This document shows positions 6,637-12,972 of a DNA stretch of 12,972 bases, piece by piece. The notes under the pieces are model-generated. The model saw only the letters and a program-made list of their open reading frames with translations. It searched no databases and was not told where the DNA came from. Positions within the stretch are counted from its first letter, which is position 1. Every line of letters begins with the position of its first letter. Made by a program: the position numbers and the translations under genes. This DNA is from Candidatus Omnitrophota bacterium. GTDB taxonomy: Bacteria; Omnitrophota; Gorgyraeia; JABMRN01. The stretch is taken from assembly GCA_013202515.1 (NCBI GenBank), contig JABMRN010000199.1:1-12972 (forward strand). The letters are read 5' to 3'.

Positions 6637-8091
6637 TTAAGACATAAGTAATTTTGTTATTGTTTTTATCTCTTTAAAAGAAACTAATTTAAGCAATAGA
6701 ATAAGCATGATTTCGGTTATAAGAAATACAAAAAAGTTTACTTGCAGAACAAGCGCCACAATAAGAATAACAAAAAGAGATATGATCTTTATAGTTTCCG
6801 CAAAAAGATTAAGCTTAAGCATGCGTTCAAGCATAACTATTTTTAAACCGCACCCGAATGCCGCTGTTACCAGGAAAACGATCGCCGCACCAAGTGCGCC
6901 ATAAGCAGGAATTACAAAAAAACCGCCTAAAGTCATTGCGAAAAGTCTTATTATTTCGATAACGCTTAAGGTTTTCGCGTGTTGCGTACCGCTTAAGAAC
7001 GGGTCTGTAAAAAATTTCAGTGTTTCAAAAAATATGGCCAGGGAAAGCACTACCAGAACCGGCGCGGCCTGTAAATACATATTTCCATAAATAAAACCAA
7101 GCGCCATTTTACTATAAAAACAAAAAAATGCCGCTATTAGTATACTTATAGCACCTATATATTTTGATAGTATCTTTGCTATAACTTCCATTTTTGGATA
7201 TTCTTTTAAGTCATATATTCTGGAGATAGTAGGCATAAGTATCTTAGCTACCGGCACAAATACAAGGAACGAAACGGTAACCAGTGACATGCTGACGGAA
7301 AAAAAGGATACTTCGTCGTTCGACGAAAATGCGCCGAGCTGCAGCGTAAGAACGTGCTTAATCATGTACACGCTTAGAAATGGCATATATAGATATATTG
7401 AGTAGCTAAGTATTTTTTTTATCTCTTTTGTAGACGGAAGGTAAAAACAGATTCCCAGACGGCGTATAAAATAATAGAAATAAACGAGAAGTCCTAAAGA
7501 CCCTGCTATCGATATAATCGTCCATCCGACAACAATATTTCCAACGCTTACACCAAATAAAAGAAGCGCTATAACATAAAGTAAGCGTGTCGGATTATGG
7601 ACAAGATCTCCGATTATTACAATACTCATTCGGTGCAACCCCATGCCTACAGAGCGCGCAAAAAGCACTATCGAAACAAAAAGCATCCATGAAGCGCTCA
7701 ATCTTATATAAAGAGTGTTGCCGCCCCCAAAAAACAGCTTTGAGAGATACCCGGCGGATGCAACAAGAAGAAGCGCGCCGCCAGTTATGAACAAGAAAAA
7801 TGCAAAGCCACTTGATGATACGAGTTTACCAATTTTTACTTTGTCGCTTGTTTCCGCCACGAACTTCGTTACAGCATCGGTTACTCCAAAATTAGAAAAT
7901 ATTACAAATGTGCCGACAATGTTCATTAACAAAACCATGACTGCATATTCGTCGCTTCCGAGAAAACGCGCTAAGCATACATTAGTAAGAAAAAGACTTG
8001 CGTTCGCAAAAAATGAATTGGCAAAATTTATAACGCTGTTTTTTGCAAACATTTTGTATATCCCCGTATACGCACTTATTGACTGCTTCAT
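6637..8091 (-). CDS. Polysaccharide/lipid flippase, Wzx/MATE-like (MOP superfamily)
   Basis: This 484-residue polytopic membrane protein has roughly 12 to 14 hydrophobic helices separated by short basic loops. The first helix pair has the RfbX-like pattern FANSFFANASLFLTNVCLAR followed by FLGSDEY and a FSNFGVTDAVTKF segment near 65-77, typical of polysaccharide exporters in the MOP superfamily. Such proteins move lipid-linked glycans or other amphiphiles across the inner membrane. Here it sits between three radical SAM genes and the HprK-like pair, so the exported molecule is probably the product of this operon. The start ATG overlaps the preceding TGA (ATGA), with only a weak AAAAG upstream. 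The length is normal for the family. A lipid-II or teichuronic-type flippase role is possible; the substrate cannot be told from sequence. Confidence 0.87.
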   Translation of the reverse strand: MKQSISAYTGIYKMFAKNSVINFANSFFANASLFLTNVCLARFLGSDEYAVMVLLMNIVGTFVIFSNFGVTDAVTKFVAETSDKVKIGKLVSSSGFAFFLFITGGALLLVASAGYLSKLFFGGGNTLYIRLSASWMLFVSIVLFARSVGMGLHRMSIVIIGDLVHNPTRLLYVIALLLFGVSVGNIVVGWTIISIAGSLGLLVYFYYFIRRLGICFYLPSTKEIKKILSYSIYLYMPFLSVYMIKHVLTLQLGAFSSNDEVSFFSVSMSLVTVSFLVFVPVAKILMPTISRIYDLKEYPKMEVIAKILSKYIGAISILIAAFFCFYSKMALGFIYGNMYLQAAPVLVVLSLAIFFETLKFFTDPFLSGTQHAKTLSVIEIIRLFAMTLGGFFVIPAYGALGAAIVFLVTAAFGCGLKIVMLERMLKLNLFAETIKIISLFVILIVALVLQVNFFVFLITEIMLILLLKLVSFKEIKTITKLLMS

Positions 8092-9548
8092 CTTTTTATC
8101 AAGCTATTTCTAAGAAAAATGTGCACCAGATGCCAGTAAGTTACTACGACAAACCTAAGCTCCCCAAAAGAACGTATTTGCAGCAATCTGTAGAAAAGCC
8201 TGAAAATATAATTCATTTTTCTTGCATGGCTCTGGCTGTTTATATGATTATAAAATATATCTAGAATTTCTACCCATGAAAGATTTTCTACGTATAACGG
8301 GAGAAAACTATAAGATGTGGGATCGTAATATTTATAAAAGGTTTTTTTAGACCAGGAAAAATCCTTTGGTAGCACCCCTTTTTTCTTGGCTATCCTTTCT
8401 ATCCGGGAAGCCGGCAAGATCATGGTCGGTCCGCATGTCTGCTTGCCTCCGAACTCGTTCATAATGGCTTTTGTCTTATGGAAGTCTTCTTTTGATTCGC
8501 CGGGTAAACTATATATGAAGTTACAGCTTCGTATTATACCGAGCTCATCACACCATCGTATGCATTTTCGTGCGCTATCGAGGGTAATTTTTTTCTCTAT
8601 GACTTCGTCGAGCACGCGTTGTGAGCCAGATTCTATCCCAAAAGAAATCATAAAGCAGCCGGCGTCTTTCATAAGAGAAAGCATTTCCTTATCAGCATTA
8701 TCCACCCGGAGATGGGCATTCCACTTCAGGTTGATTTTCTCTTTTATCATAAGCGAGCACATATCGTATACTCTTTTTTTTGTAATATTGAATGTATCGT
8801 CGCAAAAATGCACTCCTTCCACATTGAAGTCGTATTTTAGTTTACGCATCTCTTCGACAACATTTTCCGCACTGCGCAACCTTACCTGCTTCCCCCATAT
8901 TTCGGGTACAGCACAAAAAATACAACTATAAGGACATCCTCTACCGGTGTTAATAGTCGTATAATAATATTTCGCTTTCCCCTTTCCCGGAATATCGATA
9001 GTGAAATAATAGCTGTTCATCTGCTTCATTTGGTATCTTAACAGCAAATTTCTGGCCGGAAACGGTATGCTGTTTAAATTCTCGATGCGTTTTTGTGGCG
9101 GTTTTTTGATAACTTTCTTCCCCTCTCTTAACGCAATGCCGTTTATATCAGATTTTTTTTTACAGATATCGAGCAGGGTATTCTCACCCTCTCCTATGAC
9201 TGCAACGTCTATGTCTTTTATGTTCTTTAACGTGTCTTCCGGTACAGCCGATACATGAGGCCCGCCTGCTATAACCTGTATTTTTTTACTGATATCCTTG
9301 GCTAACCTAGCTACGCGGAAACCGTCAAATCTGTTGGGCGTGGAAATGCTCACCCCGACAATTTCCGGGCGATATGCCATGATCACCTTCTTTAAATCTG
9401 CGAAAGTGCTATGCTCGGCCTTGTCATAAACCTGTACTTCAACATTGTTCTCACGGAGAACTGCTGCCATATATAGCAGGCCCAGCTTATCCTCCCCCAT
9501 GCCTAAAACAGGGGTTGATCTGGGTGGATAAACAAGTAATGTCTTCAT
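8088..9548 (-). CDS. B12-binding-domain radical SAM protein (copy 3)
   Basis: This is the longest of the four radical SAM proteins, at 486 residues. The N-terminal cobalamin-type domain begins MKTLLVYPPR and contains GGPHVSAVPEDTL near 95-107 and IGEGENTLLDI near 118-128; DxHxxG is absent. Some 30 extra residues, rich in Tyr and Lys (about 170-200), separate the domains. The cluster motif GRGCPYSCIFC follows, with C205, C209 and C212, and then FGIESGS. The segment where relatives have TPYPGT reads ILPASRIERIAKKKG, so it groups with copy 2 rather than with copies 1 and 4. A 19-nt gap, the largest in the window, separates it from copy 2; this gap contains a weak purine run, AAGAGAG. Its TGA overlaps the flippase ATG as ATGA. 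The reaction is unknown. Confidence 0.9.
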   Translation of the reverse strand: MKTLLVYPPRSTPVLGMGEDKLGLLYMAAVLRENNVEVQVYDKAEHSTFADLKKVIMAYRPEIVGVSISTPNRFDGFRVARLAKDISKKIQVIAGGPHVSAVPEDTLKNIKDIDVAVIGEGENTLLDICKKKSDINGIALREGKKVIKKPPQKRIENLNSIPFPARNLLLRYQMKQMNSYYFTIDIPGKGKAKYYYTTINTGRGCPYSCIFCAVPEIWGKQVRLRSAENVVEEMRKLKYDFNVEGVHFCDDTFNITKKRVYDMCSLMIKEKINLKWNAHLRVDNADKEMLSLMKDAGCFMISFGIESGSQRVLDEVIEKKITLDSARKCIRWCDELGIIRSCNFIYSLPGESKEDFHKTKAIMNEFGGKQTCGPTMILPASRIERIAKKKGVLPKDFSWSKKTFYKYYDPTSYSFLPLYVENLSWVEILDIFYNHINSQSHARKMNYIFRLFYRLLQIRSFGELRFVVVTYWHLVHIFLRNSLIKR

Positions 9549-9567
9549 ATCGTTCTTGCTCTCTTCT

Positions 9568-10935
9568 TTACCTGGCTTGTTTGATTTGTGACTTCAGAAA
9601 ATTTATTCCCGCGCGTACAATGTCTTTTTTTGGCAGGGTTTTCGCCATTTCAAAAGCGTATTTATAGTACTCCCATTTGGGCTTATGCCTGAAACACGTC
9701 TTGATAATCTCCATCTGCCAACCGGACATTTGTTCTATTGAATTTTCCAACGTATACGGCATGACAGTTCTTTCCCCTAACCAGAAAGAGTCATCTATGA
9801 GGCCGTGTTTCTTCGCGTGTTCGTAAAGCGGCGTAAAAGGAAAAATATATACATACTGCGATACAACGAACTTGTCCGGTTTTATTTCTTCTATAAGTTC
9901 TTTAGTTTCATTTATTGTTTTTCGCGTTTCGCCTATATTGCCGACCATAAAAAAAGCCTTGGTAGCCATTCCGCTCTCTTTGGTCCACTTAAAAGCATTC
10001 TTTATCTGCTCGGTTGTCATCTGCTTGTTTATATTTTTGAGTATAGTGGGGCTGCCTGTCTCTATGCCGTATCCTATGTGCACACATCCGGCTTTGGCCA
10101 TCATATCGCATAGATATTTTGTGATCCTGTCCGCACGCGTATTGCATCTCCATGGAATTTGAAGTTTTCTTTTTAATCTCTCGTTGCAGATCGCCTCGGT
10201 TCTTTCGAAATCCATGGTAAACGAATCATCTTCATAAACAATATAGCGAACCCCTTTTTCCTTCTCAAGAAATTCCATTTCATCTACAACATTTTTCGGG
10301 GAACGCCCTCTCCACCTGCCCCAATATCTTGTGGTAGAACAGTAGTTGCAGGCGTGTCCGCATCCGCGCGATGATATGGCAAGAGCCGCCTTCACCCCAA
10401 ACATGTCCTCGTGATTAAGCTCTATATATTCCGGAAAAGGCAAGATATCAAGATCCTGTATTGCCGCACGTTTCTGGGTTTTAAATATTTTCTCTCCCTC
10501 TCTTCCGGCTATGCCGCAGACCTCTCGCGCAGGGTTTTTTTTGTTGATGGATTCTACGAGCTCGTAAAAGGTTAATTCCCCCTCTCCCATCACTATATAG
10601 TCCACAAAAGAATATCGCTTCATGATTTCTTCCGCCATGAGCGTTGCGTGAATGCCTCCCATAATAATCGTTACGCCGGGAAGACAATTTTTCGCTATCT
10701 CGGCCATGCGAAAAGCGTTGTTCCTGTAGAGTGTAAGGCAGCTTATTCCTATAATATCCGGGTTTTCTTTGATAAAGAAATCTCTTATTGCTTTATCGGA
10801 CGATTTGAATGCATCAAAAATAGATACATCCTTAATCCCCTTTTCCCTTAAATAAGACTTCAGATACGCTAGGCCAACAACCGGCTGGTGATATATGTTA
10901 GTTTCAAGCCTGGGGGAAACGAGCGCTATTTTCAT
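9568..10935 (-). CDS. B12-binding-domain radical SAM protein (copy 2)
   Basis: This 455-residue class B radical SAM protein starts with a cobalamin-type Rossmann domain (MKIALVSPR, then GGIHATL at 93-99 and MGEGELTFYEL near 116-126). The radical SAM barrel follows, with cluster cysteines C192, C196 and C199. The cluster motif reads RGCGHACNYC, with Gly where the sister copies have Pro after the first cysteine. A GIETGS motif replaces the more common GIESGS. DxHxxG is missing. The region after the barrel (FPFTPLYEHAKKHGL) matches the family and lacks the TPYPGT block of copies 1 and 4. Its ATG overlaps the TGA of the preceding gene as ATGA and has no evident Shine-Dalgarno sequence, which suggests translational coupling. 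Substrate and reaction cannot be assigned. Confidence 0.9.
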   Translation of the reverse strand: MKIALVSPRLETNIYHQPVVGLAYLKSYLREKGIKDVSIFDAFKSSDKAIRDFFIKENPDIIGISCLTLYRNNAFRMAEIAKNCLPGVTIIMGGIHATLMAEEIMKRYSFVDYIVMGEGELTFYELVESINKKNPAREVCGIAGREGEKIFKTQKRAAIQDLDILPFPEYIELNHEDMFGVKAALAISSRGCGHACNYCSTTRYWGRWRGRSPKNVVDEMEFLEKEKGVRYIVYEDDSFTMDFERTEAICNERLKRKLQIPWRCNTRADRITKYLCDMMAKAGCVHIGYGIETGSPTILKNINKQMTTEQIKNAFKWTKESGMATKAFFMVGNIGETRKTINETKELIEEIKPDKFVVSQYVYIFPFTPLYEHAKKHGLIDDSFWLGERTVMPYTLENSIEQMSGWQMEIIKTCFRHKPKWEYYKYAFEMAKTLPKKDIVRAGINFLKSQIKQAR

Positions 10936-12317
10936 GTTGAATAAGTTTTAAAAAATTTAAGTGCGTTTTTAAAAAAATTTCTTACTTCTTTAGCAGACTT
11001 TATAGCCCTAAGATATTTTACCATCTGACCGGGCCTGTAATAGAATTTTCTATATGCTTCTTTAAGTTTTTGGTCTATTGCTTCCGAGGTAAGGTTTTCG
11101 TGCTTAAAGACCGGTCGGGATTTAAGAAAAGAATCATAGTCGTCCCAATTCTCTGTCAATATCCGGTCTTCCGTTTTCAGTTGATCATACATGGCGGTAC
11201 CCGGGTATGGGGTAGCCTTCGTGAACTGGGCGTAATCAGGGTTTAACTCAATGGCAAAATCAATCGTGCTATTAATTGTTTTTTCTGTTTCACCTAAATT
11301 ACCTATCATGAAGTAACCCGCTGACTCCATGCGCGCTTCTTTCAGGAGTTTTACGGCTTTTCTTGCCTGTTCCAGCGTAATGCCTTTTTTTATAGAGTTC
11401 AGTATGGATTGACTGCCGGACTCTATTCCTAAGCCAACGCGGTAGCATCCTGCGGCTTTTAGCTTTTTTAAAAGTTCCGCGGAGACCGTAGACACTCTTA
11501 TGCCTGCCGGCAGGCTCCATGGCAAATTGATGCCCCGGCTCACTATCAGGTCGCAAACCTCCATAGCTCTTTTCGGTTTGGAGGTAAAGCTATCATCTAT
11601 TATAGCAAATTCCTCTATATTAAATTTTTGTTTCAGGAATTCTATCTCATCTACGATTTTTAAAGGAGACCTTGTGCGGAACATATCGCCAAAAATGCCT
11701 TTATAACAGAAAGTGCATTGCGCCGGGCACCCGCGTGAGGAAAGAATTGGCATGCTGAAGTCTTTAATGCGAAAATCGCTTTCATATTTTCGTACGGGAA
11801 ACAGATCCCATTTCGGAAAATTCAAGGTATCAAGATCTTTTATCAGCTCCCTATCCGGATTATGCGTAAAACGTCTTTCCTTTTTAAAGGATATCCCCTT
11901 GATGTCATCGCATGAAGTATTATTTTTCATAGCATCATACAGTTCTGAGAGCGTTGCCTCTCCTTCGCCCCTTACAACAAAATCTACGCCTTTATTGAGA
12001 AATTCTTCGGGAAACAATGTAGGATGCGGTCCGCCTACAAAAATCATAGGCTTCTTTTTGCTTTTTTTCAATTTCTCAACAATCTCAAGCGAATTATTCA
12101 CTGTCGGCGTAGTAATTGAGATCCCGACCGCGTCCGGCGATATTTCAAGTATTCTAGCCAGTGTATCTTCCACGCCCAACCCTTCTGCCGTCGACGAAAC
12201 CACGGATACTTGCGCCTCTTTTTCACAAAGAACAGAGGCAAGATAAGCCAGACCCACCGGAGGCGCTACGCTAGTGGTGACAGCCGGTATAGGAGGATAT
12301 AAAAGAGTTACTTTCAT
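10932..12317 (-). CDS. B12-binding-domain radical SAM protein (copy 1)
   Basis: This is a class B radical SAM protein of about 461 residues in the BchE/HpnJ-like group. Residues 1-140 form a Rossmann-like cobalamin-binding domain with the usual GGPHPT (95-100) and GEGEATL segments, but the DxHxxG cobalt-ligand motif is absent. The radical SAM barrel follows, with the [4Fe-4S] cysteines C197, C201 and C204 (CxxxCxxC, in SSRGCPAQC) and a GIESGS motif near 297-302. The C-terminal tail is basic and hydrophobic, with FYYRP. I chose ATG 12317 because MKVTLLYPP is the standard family N-terminus and it lies 4 nt after the preceding stop. The open frame continues 41 codons further upstream, but that part lies inside the phosphatidyltransferase gene and looks unlike protein. 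A purine-rich AGAGGG lies about 13 nt upstream. The reaction is unknown. Confidence 0.9.
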   Translation of the reverse strand: MKVTLLYPPIPAVTTSVAPPVGLAYLASVLCEKEAQVSVVSSTAEGLGVEDTLARILEISPDAVGISITTPTVNNSLEIVEKLKKSKKKPMIFVGGPHPTLFPEEFLNKGVDFVVRGEGEATLSELYDAMKNNTSCDDIKGISFKKERRFTHNPDRELIKDLDTLNFPKWDLFPVRKYESDFRIKDFSMPILSSRGCPAQCTFCYKGIFGDMFRTRSPLKIVDEIEFLKQKFNIEEFAIIDDSFTSKPKRAMEVCDLIVSRGINLPWSLPAGIRVSTVSAELLKKLKAAGCYRVGLGIESGSQSILNSIKKGITLEQARKAVKLLKEARMESAGYFMIGNLGETEKTINSTIDFAIELNPDYAQFTKATPYPGTAMYDQLKTEDRILTENWDDYDSFLKSRPVFKHENLTSEAIDQKLKEAYRKFYYRPGQMVKYLRAIKSAKEVRNFFKNALKFFKTYST

Positions 12318-12321
12318 TCTT

Positions 12322-12972
12322 TTATTTCTTTCCCTCTTTTTTGATGCGGTAAAAACTATAACCCAAAAATACGATAGACAGGGCAACCCCGTAAACTGCC
12401 GCAAAGAAAAGATAGGCCTCGAGCTTGTTGAATAAGGCAAAAACCGGAATTATAGTATACTTAAGGAGCCTCACTGATAAAAATTCTTTGGTTATACGAA
12501 AAATCGTCTTGTTTGAAAATGTACTTTTTACTTCCTGCATCACGTTTTCTCTTCCCTGCGGAATTACGTTGAAAAGCTTGCCCACTGTTCTAAAAATAAT
12601 CCTATCCGTAGCAAGTATTGTAAGGCCTAAAATCCACACATACCCTTCCGGCTTTATTCTGTAAAGCCCTGCGCAGAGACTCGCCGCAACAACAACCTCT
12701 CTTAATTCATCTATCATAGCGTCAAGCCAGTCGCCAAGCATGCTTGCCTGGTTTTTCATACGGGCGAGGGTGCCGTCCGTAAAATCCAGCACAATGCTAA
12801 AAAATAGGACCATAGAACCAGTTAGAAAGCCAATATGGGTGCCTCTGGTAAAAAAGAAACATGCTATAAGCACAAAGATAAAACCTGTTAGCGTTATTTC
12901 ATTCGGCGTAATCCCGGTATTGACCAGCCTGCCCGCAAGGCTGGTGCCGAGCCCCCTGTAAAGCCTCACCAC
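12322..12972 (-). CDS. CDP-alcohol phosphatidyltransferase family protein, N-terminus cut by window edge
   Basis: This integral membrane enzyme family transfers a phospho-alcohol from a CDP-alcohol to an acceptor alcohol and releases CMP. The visible 216 residues carry the complete family signature D-x2-DG-x2-AR-x8-G-x3-D-x3-D, with D63, D66, G67, A70, R71, G80, D84 and D88 in visible numbering; the aspartates bind metal and the CDP group. The TPNEIT segment at 22-27, just before the first hydrophobic helix, is also typical. Several further hydrophobic segments follow up to a basic tail. The frame is open to the right edge, where the first codon is GTG, so the true start probably lies outside. 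An upstream fusion, for example to a nucleotidyltransferase, cannot be excluded. The acceptor cannot be predicted. It is the first visible gene of the operon and ends 4 nt before the next start. Confidence 0.88.
   Translation of the reverse strand: MVRLYRGLGTSLAGRLVNTGITPNEITLTGFIFVLIACFFFTRGTHIGFLTGSMVLFFSIVLDFTDGTLARMKNQASMLGDWLDAMIDELREVVVAASLCAGLYRIKPEGYVWILGLTILATDRIIFRTVGKLFNVIPQGRENVMQEVKSTFSNKTIFRITKEFLSVRLLKYTIIPVFALFNKLEAYLFFAAVYGVALSIVFLGYSFYRIKKEGKK

Noticed and set aside
8386..8931. Plus-strand open frame of 181 codons opposite radical SAM copy 3
   Set aside because: It is fully antisense to a conserved coding sequence, has Ser/Phe/Ile-rich low-information composition and no domain.
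10936..10980. A/T-rich stretch near the end of radical SAM copy 1, considered as a promoter or terminator
   Set aside because: It codes for the FFKNALKFFKTYST tail, has no hairpin or clear -35/-10 pair, and the next gene overlaps by ATGA.
11502..11515. Perfect 14-bp GC-rich palindrome GCCTGCCGGCAGGC, which could be a mobile repeat unit or a binding site
   Set aside because: It sits in codons for SLPAGI of radical SAM copy 1. That region is two residues longer than in the sister copies, but a [LP]P.GIRV segment is normal in one branch of the family. One occurrence in the window is not enough to call a repeat.
11713..12246. Plus-strand open frame of 177 codons opposite radical SAM copy 1
   Set aside because: It lies entirely in the shadow of a conserved gene, is very Ser-rich and has no recognisable motif.
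12318..12440. 41-codon N-terminal extension of radical SAM copy 1
   Set aside because: It lies inside the phosphatidyltransferase gene, does not resemble any domain, and the family N-terminus MKVTLLYPP begins at 12317.
1..12972. tRNA, rRNA, CRISPR arrays, insertion sequences, phage genes and riboswitches
   Set aside because: I found none on either strand; the window is filled by coding sequence with no gap above 19 nt to hold them.

Overview
The window looks like bacterial chromosomal DNA, moderately AT-rich and very densely packed. All thirteen genes lie on the minus strand and read from the right end of the window to the left. Twelve of the thirteen junctions are visible, and each is an overlap of 1 to 14 nt or a gap of at most 19 nt. 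This is the layout of one long operon that enters from the right and leaves on the left. No promoter, terminator, RNA gene, CRISPR array, insertion sequence or gene-free stretch above 20 nt is present. The family mix (stacked B12-binding radical SAM proteins, a flippase, HprK-like P-loop proteins, GT2 plus DUF2304) resembles surface-glycan or lipid loci of uncultured Gram-negative lineages such as Omnitrophota. That placement is a low-confidence inference from gene content only.

Layout in order of transcription: a CDP-alcohol phosphatidyltransferase, cut by the window edge (12322-12972); three consecutive class B (cobalamin-domain) radical SAM proteins (10932-12317, 9568-10935, 8088-9548); a polytopic Wzx/MATE-like flippase (6637-8091); two paralogous HPr-kinase-like P-loop proteins, the first with an intact Walker A motif and the second with a degenerate one (5580-6629, 4550-5593); a fourth radical SAM protein (3158-4540); three class I SAM-dependent methyltransferases, of which the first and third are paralogues (2478-3170, 1761-2468, 1012-1761); a dolichyl-phosphate-mannose-synthase-like GT2 glycosyltransferase (272-1015); and a small DUF2304 membrane protein, cut by the left edge (1-279).

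Taken together, the genes suggest synthesis, chemical modification and export of a membrane-linked glycolipid or polyprenyl-linked glycan. The phosphatidyltransferase would make or attach a phospho-alcohol, the GT2/DUF2304 pair would handle a lipid-linked sugar, the radical SAM proteins and methyltransferases would modify the product, and the flippase would move it across the membrane. The substrate is not evident from sequence. The combination of four radical SAM enzymes, three methyltransferases and an active/degenerate HprK-like pair in one unit matches no characterised pathway I recognise, and it is the main candidate for an undescribed system here.
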